Source: Glandiceps talaboti (taxonomy: Eukaryota > Hemichordata > Enteropneusta > Spengelidae). From it: DNA of 64,000 bases. The stretch spans positions 62,001 through 126,000 of the forward strand of contig NC_135557.1 in NCBI RefSeq assembly GCF_964340395.1, written 5' to 3'. The notes below the pieces were generated by a model that made no database searches, was not told the origin of the DNA, and saw only the letters and a program-made list of their open reading frames with translations. The position numbers were made by a program, and so were the translations under genes. This document shows, piece by piece, positions 11,551 through 24,800 of the stretch; position 1 is the stretch's first letter; each line of letters opens with the position of its first letter.

Positions 11551-12919
11551 TGTCCAAACCTTTCCAAACAGGTCAAAACCAGTCGAAAACCAATCCAAAT
11601 TGGTCTAAAACCAGTGCAAACAAGTCAAAACTGATCAAAACAAGTCAACACCGGTTTAAAACCAATCAAAACTGATCAAAACTGGTCAAAACCTGTCGCA
11701 AACCGGTTTAAAACCAGTGAAAACTGGTCAAAACCTGTGCAAACAGGTCAAACGTCTCCAAACCGGTCAAAAACCTATCCAAAACTGTCCAAAATAGGTG
11801 CAAACAACTCAAAACCCGTCAAAACCAGTCAAAACTTGTCAAAACCTGTCCAAACCTGTCCAAACCGGTCCAAACCGGTCGAAAACCTATCAAAACTGGT
11901 CCAAAACCAGTGCAAACAAGTCAAAACTGATCAAAACCAGTCAACACCGGTTTAAAACCGGTCAAAACTGATCAAAACTGGTCAAAACCTGTCAAAACCG
12001 GTTCAAAACCAGTCAACACAGGTTTAAAACCGATCAAAACTGATCAAAACTGGTCAAAACCTGTGCAAACCTGTCAAACCGGTACAAACCGGTCAAAAAT
12101 AGGTGCAAACAACTCAAAACCCGTCAAAACCGATCAAAACGTGTCAAAACAATTCCAAACCTTTCGAAACCGGTCCAAACCAGTCGAAAACCCATTCAAA
12201 CTGGTCCAAAACCAGTGCAAACAAGTCAAAACTGATCAAAACCAGTCAACACCGGTTTAAAACCGGTCAAAACTGATCAAAACTGGTCAAAACCTGTCGC
12301 AAACCGGTTTAAAACCAGTGAAAACTGGTCAAAACCTGTGCAAACCTGTGCAAACCTGTCCAAACTGGTCAAAAATAGGTGCAAACAACTCAAAACCCGT
12401 CAAAACCGACAAACTTGTCAAAACATGTCCAAACCTTTCCAAACCGGTCAAAACCAGTCGAAAACCCATCCAAACTGGTCTAAAACCAGTGCAAACAAGT
12501 CAAAACTGATCAAAACCAGTCAACACCTGTTTAAAACCGATCAAAACTGGTCAAAACCTGTCGCAAACCGGTTTAAAACCAGTGAAAACTGGTCAAAACC
12601 CGTGCAAACCTGTCAAACCGGTCAAAACCGGTCAAAAATAGGTGCAAACAACTCAAAACCCATCAAAACCGATCAAAACTTGTCAAAACCTGTCCAAACC
12701 TTTCCAAACCGGTCGAAAACCAATCCAAACTGGTCTAAAACCAGTGCAAACAAGTCAAAACTGATCAAAACCAGTCAACATCGGTTTAAAACAGATCAAA
12801 ACTGATCAAAACTGGTCAAAACCTGTCGCAAACCGGTTTAAAACCAGTGAAAACTGGTCAAAACCTGTGCAAACAGGTCAAACATCTCCAAACCGGTCAA
12901 AAACCTATCCAAACCTGTC
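11551..12919 (+). repeat. Irregular satellite with private variants
   Basis: No long tandem period is visible here. The stretch contains variants not seen elsewhere: AACGTGTCAAAACAATTCC near 12,137, a doubled TGTGCAAACC near 12,335, and a shortened CCGACAAACTTG near 12,405. The module at 11,737 has an upstream half typical of one subtype and a downstream half typical of the other. The only features are satellite monomers. Confidence 0.8.
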
Positions 12920-15900
12920 CAAAATAGGTGCAAACAACTCAAAACCCGTCAAAACCAGTCAAAACTTGTCCAAACCTGTCCAAACCTGTCCAAACCGGTC
13001 CAAACCGGTCGAAAACCTATCGAAACTGGTCCAAAAAATAGTGCAAACAAGTCAAAACTGATCAAAACCAGTCAACACCGGTTTAAAACCGGACAAAACT
13101 GATCAAAACTGGTCAAAACCTTTCAAAACCGGTTCAAAACCAGTAAACACAGGATTAAAACCGATCAAAACTGATCAAAACTGGTCAAAACGTGTACAAA
13201 CCTGTCAAACCGGTCCAAACCAGTCAAAAATAGGTGCAAACAACTCAAAACCCGTCAAAACCGATTAAAACTTGTCAAAACATGTCCAAACCTTTCCAAA
13301 CCGGTCCAAACCAGTGGAAAACCCATCCAAACTGGTCTAAAACCAGTGCAAACAAGTCAAAACTGATCAAAACCAGTCAACACCGGTTTAAAACCGATCA
13401 AAACTGGTCAAAACCTGTCGCAAACCGGTTTAAAACCAGTAAAAACTGGTCAAAACCTGTGCAAACAGGTCAAACGTCTCCAAACCGGTCAAAAACCTAT
13501 CCAAAACTGTCCAAAATAGGTGCAAACAACTCAAAACCGGTTCAAAACCAGTCAACACAGGTTTAAAACCGATCAAAACTGGTCAAAATCTGTCGCAAAC
13601 CGGTTTAAAACTAGTGAAAACTGGTCAAAACCTGTGCAAACCTGTCAAACCGGTCCAAACCGGTCAAAAATAGGTGCAAACAACTCAAAACCCGTCAAAA
13701 CCGAACAATACTAGTCAAAACATGTCAAAACCTTTCCAAACCGGTCCAAATCAGTGGAAAACCCATCCAAACTGGTCTGAAACCAGTGCAAACAAGTCAA
13801 TACAGATCAAAACCAGTCAACACCGGTTTAAAACCGATCAAAACTGATCAAAACTGGTCAAAACCTGTCAAAACCGGTTCAAAACCAGTCAACACAGCTT
13901 TAAAACCGATCAAAACTGATCAAAACTGGTCAAAACCTGTGCAAACCTGTCAAACCGGTCCAAACCGGTCCAAACCGGTCAAAAATAGGTGCAAACAACT
14001 CAAAACATATCAAAACTGATCAAAACCAGTCAACATCGGTTTAAAACCGATCAAAACTGATCAAAACTGGTCAAAACCAGTTCAAAACCTGTCGCAAACC
14101 GGTTTAAAACCAGTAAAAACTGGTCAAAACCTGTGCAAACAGGTCAAACGTCTCCAAACCGGTCAAAAACCTATCCAAAACTGTCCAAAATAGGTGCAAA
14201 CAACTCAAAACCCGTCAAAACCAGTCAAAACTTGTCCAAACCTGTCCAAACCTGTCCAAACCGGTCCAAACCGGTCGAAAACCTATCGAAACTGGTCCAA
14301 AACCAGTGCAAACAAGACAAAACTGATCAAAACCAGTCAACACCGGTTTAAAACCGGTCAAAACTGATCAAAACTGGTCAAAACCTGTCAAAACCGGTTC
14401 AAAACCAGTCAACACAGGTTTAAAACCGATCAAAACTGATCAAAACTGGTCAAAACCGGTTTAAAACCAGTGAAAACTGGTCAAAACACGTGCAAACCTG
14501 TCAAACCGGTCAAAACCGGTCAAAAATAGGTGCAAACAACTCAAAACCCATCAAAACCGATCAAAACTTGTCAAAACCTGTCCAAACCTTTCCAAACCGG
14601 TCGAAAACCAATCCAAACTGGTCTAAAACCAGTGCAAACAAGTCAAAACTGATCAAAACCAGTCAACATCGGTTTAAAACAGATCAAAACTGATCAAAAC
14701 TGGTCAAAACCTGTCGCAAACCGGTTTAAAACCAGTGAAAACTGGTCAAAACCTGTGCAAACAGGTCAAACATCTCCAAACCGGTCAAAAACCTATCCAA
14801 ACCTGTCCAAAATAGGTGCAAACAACTCAAAACCCGTCAAAACCAGTCAAAACTTGTCCAAACCTGTCCAAACCTGTCCAAACCGGTCCAAACCGGTCGA
14901 AAACCTATCGAAACTGGTCCAAAACCAGTGCAAACAAGTCAAAACTGATCAAAACCAGTCAACACCGGTTTAAAACCGGTCAAAACTGATCAAAACTGGT
15001 CAAAACCTGTCAAAACCGGTTCAAAACCAGTCAACACAGGTTTAAAACCGATCAAAACTGAACAAAACTGGTCAAAACCTGTGCAAACCTGTCAAACCTA
15101 TCCGAACCTGTCCAAAATAGGTGCAAACAACTCAAAACCCGTCAAAACCAGTCAAAACTTGTCCAAACCTGTCCAAACCTGTCCAAACCGGTCCAAACCG
15201 GTCGAAAACCTATCGAAACTGGTCCAAAAAATAGTGCAAACAAGTCAAAACTGATCAAAACCAGTCAACACCGGTTTAAAACCGGACAAAACTGATCAAA
15301 ACTGGTCAAAACCTTTCAAAACCGGTTCAAAACCAGTCAACACAGGTTTAAAACCGATCAAAACTGATCAAAACTGGTCAAAACCTGTGCAAACCTGTCA
15401 AACCGGTCCAAACCAGTCAAAAATAGGTGCAAACAACTCAAAACCCGTCAAAACCGATTAAAACTTGTCAAAACATGTCCAAACCTTTCCAAACCGGTCC
15501 AAACCAGTGGAAAACCCATCCAAACTGGTCTAAAACCAGTGCAAACAAGTCAAAACTGATCAGAACCAGTCAACACCGGTTTAAAACCGATCAAAACTGG
15601 TCAAAACCTGTCGCAAACCGGTTTAAAACCAGTAAAAACTGGTCAAAACCTGTGCAAACAGGTCAAACGTCTCCAAACCGGTCAAAAACCTATCCAAAAC
15701 TGTCCAAAATAGGTGCAAACAACTCAAAACCGGTTCAAAACCAGTCAACACAGGTTTAAAACCGATCAAAACTGGTCAAAATCTGTCGCAAACCGGTTTA
15801 AAACTAGTGAAAACTGGTCAAAACCTGTGCAAACCTGTCAAACCGGTCCAAACCGGTCAAAAATAGGTGCAAACAACTCAAAACCCGTCAAAACCGAACA

Positions 15901-18900
15901 ATACTAGTCAAAACATGTCCAAACCTTTCCAAACCGGTCCAAACCAGTCGAAAACCCATCCAAACTGGTCTGAAACCAGTGCAAACAAGTCAAAACAGAT
16001 CAAAACCAGTCAACACCGGTTTAAAACCGATCAAAACTGATCAAAACTGGTCAAAACCTGTCAAAACCGGTTCAAAACCAGTCAACACAGCTTTAAAACC
16101 GATCAAAACTGATCAAAACTGGTCAAAACCTGTGCAAACCTGTCAAACCGGTCCAAACCGGTCCAAACCGGTCAAAAATAGGTGCAAACAACTCAAAACA
16201 TATCAAAACTGATCAAAACCAGTCAACATCGGTTTAAAACCGATCAAAACTGATCAAAACTGGTCAAAACCAGTTCAAAACCTGTCGCAAACCGGTTTAA
16301 AACCAGTAAAAACTGGTCAAAACCTGTGCAAACAGGTCAAACGTCTCCAAACCGGTCAAAAACCTATCCAAAACTGTCCAAAATAGGTGCAAACAACTCA
16401 AAACCCGTCAAAACCAGTCAAAACTTGTCCAAACCTGTCCAAACCTGTCCAAACCGGTCCAAACCGGTCGAAAACCTATCGAAACTGGTCCAAAACCAGT
16501 GCAAACAAGACAAAACTGATCAAAACCAGTCAACACCGGTTTAAAACAGGTCAAAACTGATCAAAACTGGTCAAAACCTGTCAAAACCGGTTCAAAACCA
16601 GTCAACACAGGTTTAAAACCGATCAAAACTGATCAAAACTGGTCAAAACCGGTTTAAAACCAGTGAAAACTGGTCAAAACACGTGCAAACCTGTCAAACC
16701 GGTCAAAACCGGTCAAAAATAGGTGCAAACAACTCAAAACCCATCAAAACCGATCAAAACTTGTCAAAACCTGTCCAAACCTTTCCAAACCGGTCGAAAA
16801 CCAATCCAAACTGGTCTAAAACCAGTGCAAACAAGTCAAAACTGATCAAAACCAGTCAACATCGGTTTAAAACCGATCAAAACTGATCAAAACTGGTCAA
16901 AACCTGTCGCAAACCGGTTTAAAACCAGTGAAAACTGGTCAAAACCTGTGCAAACAGGTCAAACATCTCCAAACCGGTCAAAAACCTATCCAAACCTGTC
17001 CAAAATAGGTGCAAACAACTCAAAACCCGTCAAAACCAGTCAAAACTTGTCCAAACCTGTCCAAACCTGTCCAAACCGGTCCAAACCGGTCGAAAACCTA
17101 TCGAAACTGGTCCAAAACCAGTGCAAACAAGTCAAAACTGATCAAAACCAGTCAACACCGGTTTAAAACCGGTCAAAACTGATCAAAACTGGTCAAAACC
17201 TGTCAAAACCGGTTCAAAACCAGTCAACACAGGTTTAAAACCGATCAAAACTGAACAAAACTGGTCAAAACCTGTGCAAACCTGTCAAACCTATCCGAAC
17301 CTGTCCAAAATAGGTGCAAACAACTCAAAACCCGTCAAAACCAGTCAAAACTTGTCCAAACCTGTCCAAACCTGTCCAAACCGGTCCAAACCGGTCGAAA
17401 ACCTATCGAAACTGGTCCAAAAAATAGTGCAAACAAGTCAAAACTGATCAAAACCAGTCAACACCGGTTTAAAACCGGACAAAACTGATCAAAACTGGTC
17501 AAAACCTTTCAAAACCGGTTCAAAACCAGTCAACACAGGTTTAAAACCGATCAAAACTGATCAAAACTGGTCAAAACCTGTGCAAACCTGTCAAACCGGT
17601 CCAAACCAGTCAAAAATAGGTGCAAACAACTCAAAACCCGTCAAAACCGATTAAAACTTGTCAAAACATGTCCAAACCTTTCCAAACCGGTCCAAACCAG
17701 TGGAAAACCCATCCAAACTGGTCTAAAACCAGTGCAAACAAGTCAAAACTGATCAGAACCAGTCAACACCGGTTTAAAACCGATCAAAACTGGTCAAAAC
17801 CTGTCGCAAACCGGTTTAAAACCAGTAAAAACTGGTCAAAACCTGTGCAAACAGGTCAAACGTCTCCAAACCGGTCAAAAACCTATCCAAAACTGTCCAA
17901 AATAGGTGCAAACAACTCAAAACCGGTTCAAAACCAGTCAACACAGGTTTAAAACCGATCAAAACTGGTCAAAATCTGTCGCAAACCGGTTTAAAACTAG
18001 TGAAAACTGGTCAAAACCTGTGCAAACCTGTCAAACCGGTCCAAACCGGTCAAAAATAGGTGCAAACAACTCAAAACCCGTCAAAACCGAACAATACTAG
18101 TCAAAACATGTCCAAACCTTTCCAAACCGGTCCAAACCAGTCGAAAACCCATCCAAACTGGTCTGAAACCAGTGCAAACAAGTCAAAACAGATCAAAACC
18201 AGTCAACACCGGTTTAAAACCGATCAAAACTGATCAAAACTGGTCAAAACCTGTCAAAACCGGTTCAAAACCAGTCAACACAGCTTTAAAACCGATCAAA
18301 ACTGATCAAAACTGGTCAAAACCTGTGCAAACCGGTTTAAAACCAGTAAAAACTGGTCAAAACCTGTGCAAACAGGTCAAACGTCTCCAAACCGGTCAAA
18401 AACCTATCCAAAACTGTCCAAAATAGGTGCAAACAACTCAAAACCCGTCAAAACCAGTCAAAACTTGTCCAAACCTGTCCAAACCTGTCCAAACCGGTCC
18501 AAACCGGTCGAAAACCTATCGAAACTGGTCCAAAACCAGTGCAAACAAGACAAAACTGATCAAAACCAGTCAACACCGGTTTAAAACAGGTCAAAACTGA
18601 TCAAAACTGGTCAAAACCTGTCAAAACCGGTTCAAAACCAGTCAACACAGGTTTAAAACCGATCAAAACTGATCAAAACTGGTCAAAACCGGTTTAAAAC
18701 CAGTGAAAACTGGTCAAAACACGTGCAAACCTGTCAAACCGGTCAAAACCGGTCAAAAATAGGTGCAAACAACTCAAAACCCATCAAAACCGATCAAAAC
18801 TTGTCAAAACCTGTCCAAACCTTTCCAAACCGGTCCAAACCGGTCGAAAACCAATCCAAACTGGTCTAAAACCAGTACAAACAAGTCAAAACTGATCAAA

Positions 18901-19310
18901 ACCAGTCAACATCGGTTTAAAACCGATCAAAACTGATCAAAACTGGTCAAAACCTGTCGCAAACCGGTTTAAAACCAGTGAAAACTGGTCAAAACCTGTG
19001 CAAACAGGTCAAACATCTCCAAACCGGTCAAAAACCTATCCAAACCTGTCCAAAATAGGTGCAAACAACTCAAAACCCGTCAAAACCAGTCAAAACTTGT
19101 CCAAACCTGTCCAAACCTGTCCAAACCGGTCCAAACCGGTCGAAAACCTATCGAAACTGGTCCAAAACCAGTGTAAACAAGTCAAAACTGATCAAAACCA
19201 GTCAACACCGGTTTAAAACCGGTCAAAACTGATCAAAACTGGTCAAAACCTGTCAAAACCGGTTCAAAACCAGTCAACACAGGTTTAAAACCGATCAAAA
19301 CTGATCAAAA
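12920..19310 (+). repeat. 2,193-bp HOR, about 2.9 copies, last with a deletion
   Basis: Landmarks at 13,234, 13,520, 13,786, 14,133, 14,490 and 14,755 recur at +2,193 (15,427, 15,713, 15,979, 16,326, 16,683 and 16,948). The first three recur again at 17,620, 17,906 and 18,172. In copy 3 the 18,172-18,366 interval is 153 bp shorter than in copy 2. Shared variants include CCAGTGGAAAACCC, CACAGCTTT, AACATATCAAAAC and GAACAATACTAG. Similarity to the unit ends near 19,310, where TGAACAAAACTGG is replaced by TGATCAAAACTGG followed by CCGGTTTAAAACC. Confidence 0.88.
18327..18333 (+). other. Deletion junction in the third 2,193-bp copy
   Basis: In copy 2 the order is CCTGTGCAAACC, fifteen intervening monomers, then CCTGTCGCAAACCGGTTT. 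In copy 3 CCTGTGCAAACC runs straight into GGTTTAAAACC. The join falls in the 7-bp block GCAAACC present at both ends, so 153 bp, about 15 monomers, was lost in register. Confidence 0.8.
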
Positions 19311-20229
19311 CTGGTCAAAACCGGTTTAAAACCAGTGAAAACTGGTCAAAACCCGTGCAAACCTCTCAAACCGGTCAAAACCGGTCAAAAATAGGTGCAA
19401 ACAACTCAAAACCCGTCAAAACCGAACAATACTAGTCAAAACATGTCCAAACCTTTCCAAACCGGTCCAAACCAGTCGAAAACCCATCCAAACTGGTCTG
19501 AAACCAGTGCAAACAAGTCAAAACAGATCAAAACCAGTCAACACCGGTTTAAAACCGATCAAAACTGATCAAAACTGGTCAAAACCTGTCGCAAACCAAA
19601 TTAAAACCAGTGAAAACTGGTCAAAACCTGTGCAAACAGGTCAAACATCTCCAAACCGGTAAAAAAAAACCTATCCAAACCTGTCCAAAATAGGTGCAAA
19701 CAACTCAAAACCCGTCAAAACCAGTCAAAACTTGTCCAAACCTGTCCAAACCTGTCCGAACCGGTCCAAACCGGTCGAAAACCTATCGAAACTGGTCCAC
19801 AACCAGTGCAAACAAGTCAAAACTGATCAAAACCAGTCAACACCGGTTTAAAACCGGTCAAAACTGATCAAAACTGGTCAAAACCTGTCAAAACCGGTTC
19901 AAAACCAGTCAACACAGCTTTAAAACCGATCAAAACTGATCAAAACTGGTCAAAACCTGTGCAAACCTGTCAAACCGGTCCAAACCGGTCAAAAATAGGT
20001 GCAAACAACTCAAAACCCATCAAAACTGATCAAAACCAGTCAACATCGGTTTAAAACCGATCAAAACTGATCAAAACTGGTCAAAACCTGTCGCAAACCG
20101 GTTTAAAACCAGTGAAAACTGGTCAAAACCTGTGCAAACAGGTCAAACATCTCCAAACCGGTCAAAAACCTATCCAAACCTGTCCAAAATAGGTGCAAAC
20201 AACTCAAAACCAGTCAAAACCAGTCAAAA
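19311..20229 (+). repeat. Transition into a dispersed A9 cassette
   Basis: Satellite only. The A9 run is at 19,661-19,669, with TCCGAACCGG near 19,755, TCCACAACCAG near 19,795 and CACAGCTTT near 19,914. The same markers occur in the same order after the A9 run at 388. CAAATTAAAACC near 19,597 parallels CGAATTAAAACC near 314. Confidence 0.85.
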
Positions 20230-21797
20230 CTTGTCCAAACCTGTCCAAACCTGTCCAAACCGGTCCAAACCGGTCGAAAACCTATCGAAACTGGTCAAAA
20301 ACCAGTGCAAACAAGTCAAAACTGATCAAAACCAGTCAACACCGGTTTAAAACCGGTCAAAACTGATCAAAACTGGTCAAAACCTGTCAAAACCGGTTCA
20401 AAACCAGTCAACACAGGTTTAAAACCGATCAAAACTGATCAAAACTGGTCAAAACCTGTGCAAACCTGTCAAACCTATCCGAACCTGTCCAAAATAGGTG
20501 CAAACAACTCAAAACCCATCAAAAATGATCAAAACCAGTCAACATCGGTTTAAAACCGATCAAAACTGATCAAAACTGGTCAAAACCAGTTCAAAACCTG
20601 TCGCAAACCGGTTTAAAACCAGTAAAAACTGGTCAAAACCTGTGCAAACAGGTCAAACGTCTCCAAACCGGTCAAAAACCTATCCAAAACTGTCCAAAAT
20701 AGGTGCAAACAACTCAAAACCCGTCAAAACCAGTCAAAACTTGTCCAAACCTGTCCAAACCTGTCCAAACCGGTCCAAACCGGTCGAAAACCTATCGAAA
20801 CTGGTCCAAAACCAGTGCAAACAAGTCAAAACTGATCAAAACCAGTCAACACCGGTTTAAAACCGGTCAAAACTGATCAAAACTGGTCAAAACCTGTCAA
20901 AACAGGTTCAAAACCAGTCAACACAGGTTTAAAACCGATCAAAACTGATCAAAACTGGTCAAAACCGGTTTAAAACCAGTGAAAACTGGTCAAAACCCGT
21001 GCAAACCTGTCAAACCGGTCAAAACCGGTCAAAAATAGGTGCAAACAACTCAAAACCCATCAAAACCGATCAAAACTTGTCAAAACCTGTCCAAACCTTT
21101 CAAACCGGTCCAAACCGGTCGAAAACCAATCCAAACTGGTCTAAAACCAGTGCAAACAAATCAAAACTGATCAAAACCAGTCAACATCGGTTTAAAACCG
21201 ATCAAAACTGATCAAAACTGGTCAAAACCTGTTGCAAACCGGTTTAAAACCAGTGAAAACTGGTCAAAACCTGTGCAAACAGGTCAAACATCTCCAAACC
21301 GGTCAAAAACCTATCCAAACCTGTCCAAAATAGGTGCAAACAACTCAAAACCCGTCAAAACCAGTCAAAACTTGTCCAAACCTGTCCAAACCTGTCCAAA
21401 CCGGTCCAAACCGGTCGAAAACCTATCGAAACTGGTCCAAAACCAGTGCAAACAAGTCAAAACTGATCAAAACCAGTCAACACCGGTTTAAAACCGGTCA
21501 AAACTGATCAAAATTGGTCAAAACCTGTCAAAACCGGTTCAAAACCAGTCAAAATAGGTTTAAAACCGATCAAAACTGATCAAAACTGGTCAAAACCGGT
21601 TTAAAACCAGTGAAAACTGGTCAAAACCCGTGCAAACCTGTCAAACCGGTCAAAACCGGTCAAAAATAGGTGCAAACAACTCAAAACCCATCAAAACCGA
21701 TCAAAACTTGTCAAAACCTGTCCAAACCTTTCCAAACCGGTCCAAACCGGTCGAAAACCAATCCAAACTGGTCTAAAACCAGTGCAAACAAGTCAAA
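19540..21797 (+). repeat. 2.26-kb segment recurring 27.8 kb downstream
   Basis: The A9 run at 19,661 and module starts at 20,132, 20,642, 20,999 and 21,273 match 47,432, 47,903, 48,413, 48,770 and 49,044. The offset is constant at 27,771 bp. The first 1.38 kb also matches 265-1646, at an offset of 19,273 bp. A constant offset over more than 2 kb shows one copied block rather than chance similarity of monomers. Confidence 0.82.
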
Positions 21798-23539
21798 ACC
21801 GGTTCAAAACCAGTCAAAATAGGTTTAAAACCGATCAAAACTGATCAAAACTGGTCAAAACCGGTTTAAAACCAGTGAAAACTGGTCAAAACCCGTGCAA
21901 ACCTGTCAAACCGGTCAAAACCGGTCAAAAATAGGTGCAAACAACTCAAAACCCATCAAAACCTATCAAAACTTGTCCAAACCTGTCCAAACCTTTCCAA
22001 ACCGGTCCAAACCGGTCGAAAACCAATCCAAACTGGTCTAAAACCAGTGCAAACAAGTCAAAACTGATCAAAACCAGTCAACACCGGTTTAAAACCGGTC
22101 AAAACTGATCAAAACTGGTCAAAACCTGTCAAAACCGGTTCAAAACCAGTCAACACAGGTTTAAAACCGATCAAAACTGATCAAAACTGGTCAAAACCTG
22201 TGCAAACCTGTCAAACCTATCCGAACCTGTCCAAAATAGGTGCAAACAACTCAAAACCCATCAAAACTGATCAAAACCAGTCAACATCGGTTTAAAACCG
22301 ATCAAAACTGATCAAAACTGGTCAAAACCAGTTCAAAACCTGTCGCAAACCGGTTTAAAACCAGTAAAAACTGGTCAAAACCTGTGCAAACAGGTCAAAC
22401 GTCTCCAAACCGGTCAAAAACCTATCCAAAACTGTCCAAAATAGGTGCAAACAACTCAAAACCCGTCAAAACCAGTCAAAACTTGTCCAAACCTGTCCAA
22501 ACCTGTCCAAACCGGTCCAAACCGGTCGAAAACCTATCGAAACTGGTCCAAAACCAGTGCAAACAAGTCAAAACTGATCAAAACCAGTCAACACCGGTTT
22601 AAAACCGGTCAAAACTGATCAAAACTGGTCAAAACCTGTCAAAACAGGTTCAAAACCAGTCAACACAGGTTTAAAACCGATCAAAACTGATCAAAACTGG
22701 TCAAAACCGGTTTAAAACCAGTGAAAACTGGTCAAAACCCGTGCAAACCTGTCAAACCGGTCAAAACCGGTCAAAAATAGGTGCAAACAACTCAAAACCC
22801 ATCAAAACCGATCAAAACTTGTCAAAACCTGTCCAAACCTTTCAAACCGGTCCAAACCGGTCGAAAACCAATCCAAACTGGTCTAAAACCAGTGCAAACA
22901 AATCAAAACTGATCAAAACCAGTCAACATCGGTTTAAAACCGATCAAAACTGATCAAAACTGGTCAAAACCTGTTGCAAACCGGTTTAAAACCAGTGAAA
23001 ACTGGTCAAAACCTGTGCAAACAGGTCAAACATCTCCAAACCGGTCAAAAACCTATCCAAACCTGTCCAAAATAGGTGCAAACAACTCAAAACCCGTCAA
23101 AACCAGTCAAAACTTGTCCAAACCTGTCCAAACCTGTCCAAACCGGTCCAAACCGGTCGAAAACCTATCGAAACTGGTCCAAAACCAGTGCAAACAAGTC
23201 AAAACTGATAAAAACCAGTCAACACCGGTTTAAAACCGGTCAAAACTGATCAAAATTGGTCAAAACCTGTCAAAACCGGTTCAAAACCAGTCAAAATAGG
23301 TTTAAAACCGATCAAAACTGATCAAAACTGGTCAAAACCGGTTTAAAACCAGTGAAAACTGGTCAAAACCCGTGCAAACCTGTCAAACCGGTCAAAACCG
23401 GTCAAAAATAGGTGCAAACAACTCAAAACCCATCAAAACCGATCAAAACTTGTCAAAACCTGTCCAAACCTTTCCAAACCGGTCCAAACCGGTCGAAAAC
23501 CAATCCAAACTGGTCTAAAACCAGTGCAAACAAGTCAAA
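20230..23539 (+). repeat. 1,742-bp HOR, two imperfect copies
   Basis: Module starts 20,642, 20,999 and 21,273 recur at 22,384, 22,741 and 23,015. Private variants shared by both copies confirm it: AAAACAGGTTC (20,900/22,642), GCAAACAAATC (21,154/22,896) and AAAATTGGTC (21,511/23,253). About 175 bp around 21,797-21,972 does not follow the 1,742-bp register and includes the short duplication listed next. Confidence 0.83.
21536..22066 (+). repeat. 265-bp local duplication
   Basis: GGTTCAAAACCAGTC followed by AAAATAGG occurs at 21,536 and 21,801, and similar sequence follows both. The join is CAAGTC running into AAAACCGGTTC near 21,795, where other modules continue with AAAACTGATC. This places the break at a monomer boundary. 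Confidence 0.7.
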
Positions 23540-24800
23540 ACTGATCAAAACCAGTCAACATCGGTTTAAAACCGATCAAAACTGATCAAAACTGGTCAAA
23601 ACCTGTCGCAAACCGGTTTAAAACCAGTGAAAACTGGTCAAAACCTGTGCAAACAGGTCAAACATCTCCAAACCGGTCAAAAACCTATCCAAACCTGTCC
23701 AAAATAGGTGCAAACAACTCAAAACCCGTCAAAACCAGTCAAAACTTGTCCAAACCTGTCCAAACCTGTCCAAACCGGTCCAAACCGGTCGAAAACCTAT
23801 CGAAACTGGTCCAAAACCAGTGCAAACAAGACAAAACTGATCAAAACCAGTCAACACCGGTTTAAAACAGGTCAAAACTGATCAAAACTGGTCAAAACCT
23901 GTCAAAACCGGTTCAAAACCAGTCAACACAGGTTTAAAACCGATCAAAACTGATCAAAACTGGTCAAAACCGGTTTAAAACCAGTGAAAACTGGTCAAAA
24001 CACGTGCAAACCTGTCAAACCGGTCAAAACCGGTCAAAAATAGGTGCAAACAACTCAAAACCCATCAAAACCGATCAAAACTTGTCAAAACCTGTCCAAA
24101 CCTTTCCAAACCGGTCCAAACCGGTCGAAAACCAATCCAAACTGGTCTAAAACCAGTGCAAACAAGTCAAAACTGATCAAAACCAGTCAACATCGGTTTA
24201 AAACCGATCAAAACTGATCAAAACTGGTCAAAACCTGTCGCAAACCGGTTTAAAACCAGTGAAAACTGGTCAAAACCTGTGCAAACAGGTCAAACATCTC
24301 CAAACCGGTCAAAAACCTATCCAAACCTGTCCAAAATAGGTGCAAACAACTCAAAACCCGTCAAAACCAGTCAAAACTTGTCCAAACCTGTCCAAACCTG
24401 TCCAAACCGGTCCAAACCGGTCGAAAACCTATCGGAACTGGTCCAAAACCAGTGCAAACAAGTCAAAACTGATCAAAACCAGTCAACACCGGTTTAAAAC
24501 CGGTCAAAACTGATCAAAACTGGTCAAAACCTATCAAAACCGGTTCAAAACCAGTCAAAATAGGTTTAAAACCGATCAAAACTGGTCAAAACCGGTTTAA
24601 AACCAGTGAAAACTGGTCAAAACCCGTGCAAACCTGTCAAACCGGTCAAAACCGGTCAAAAATAGGTGCAAACAACTCAAAACCCATCAAAACCGATCAA
24701 AACTTGTCAAAACTTGTCCAAACCTTTCCAAACCGGTCCAAACCGGTCGAAAACCAATCCAAACTGGTCTAAAACCAGTGCAAACAAGTCAAAACTGATC
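22384..24800 (+). repeat. Tandem run of 631/632-bp units
   Basis: Module starts lie at 22,384, 23,015, 23,647 and 24,279, giving spacings of 631, 632 and 632 bp. The first is GTCT type; the others are ATCT type. Each unit has minor private changes: AAAACTGATAAAAACC near 23,205, AACAAGACAAAAC near 23,826 and ATCGGAACTGG near 24,432. The last unit loses two monomers near 24,580, where the ACTGATC step is missing. Confidence 0.85.

Noticed and set aside
12338-12805. 155-codon open frame in the irregular region
   Set aside because: It begins at GTG in a doubled TGTGCAAACC and consists only of satellite decapeptides. Its length comes from local loss of in-frame TTTAAAA stops.
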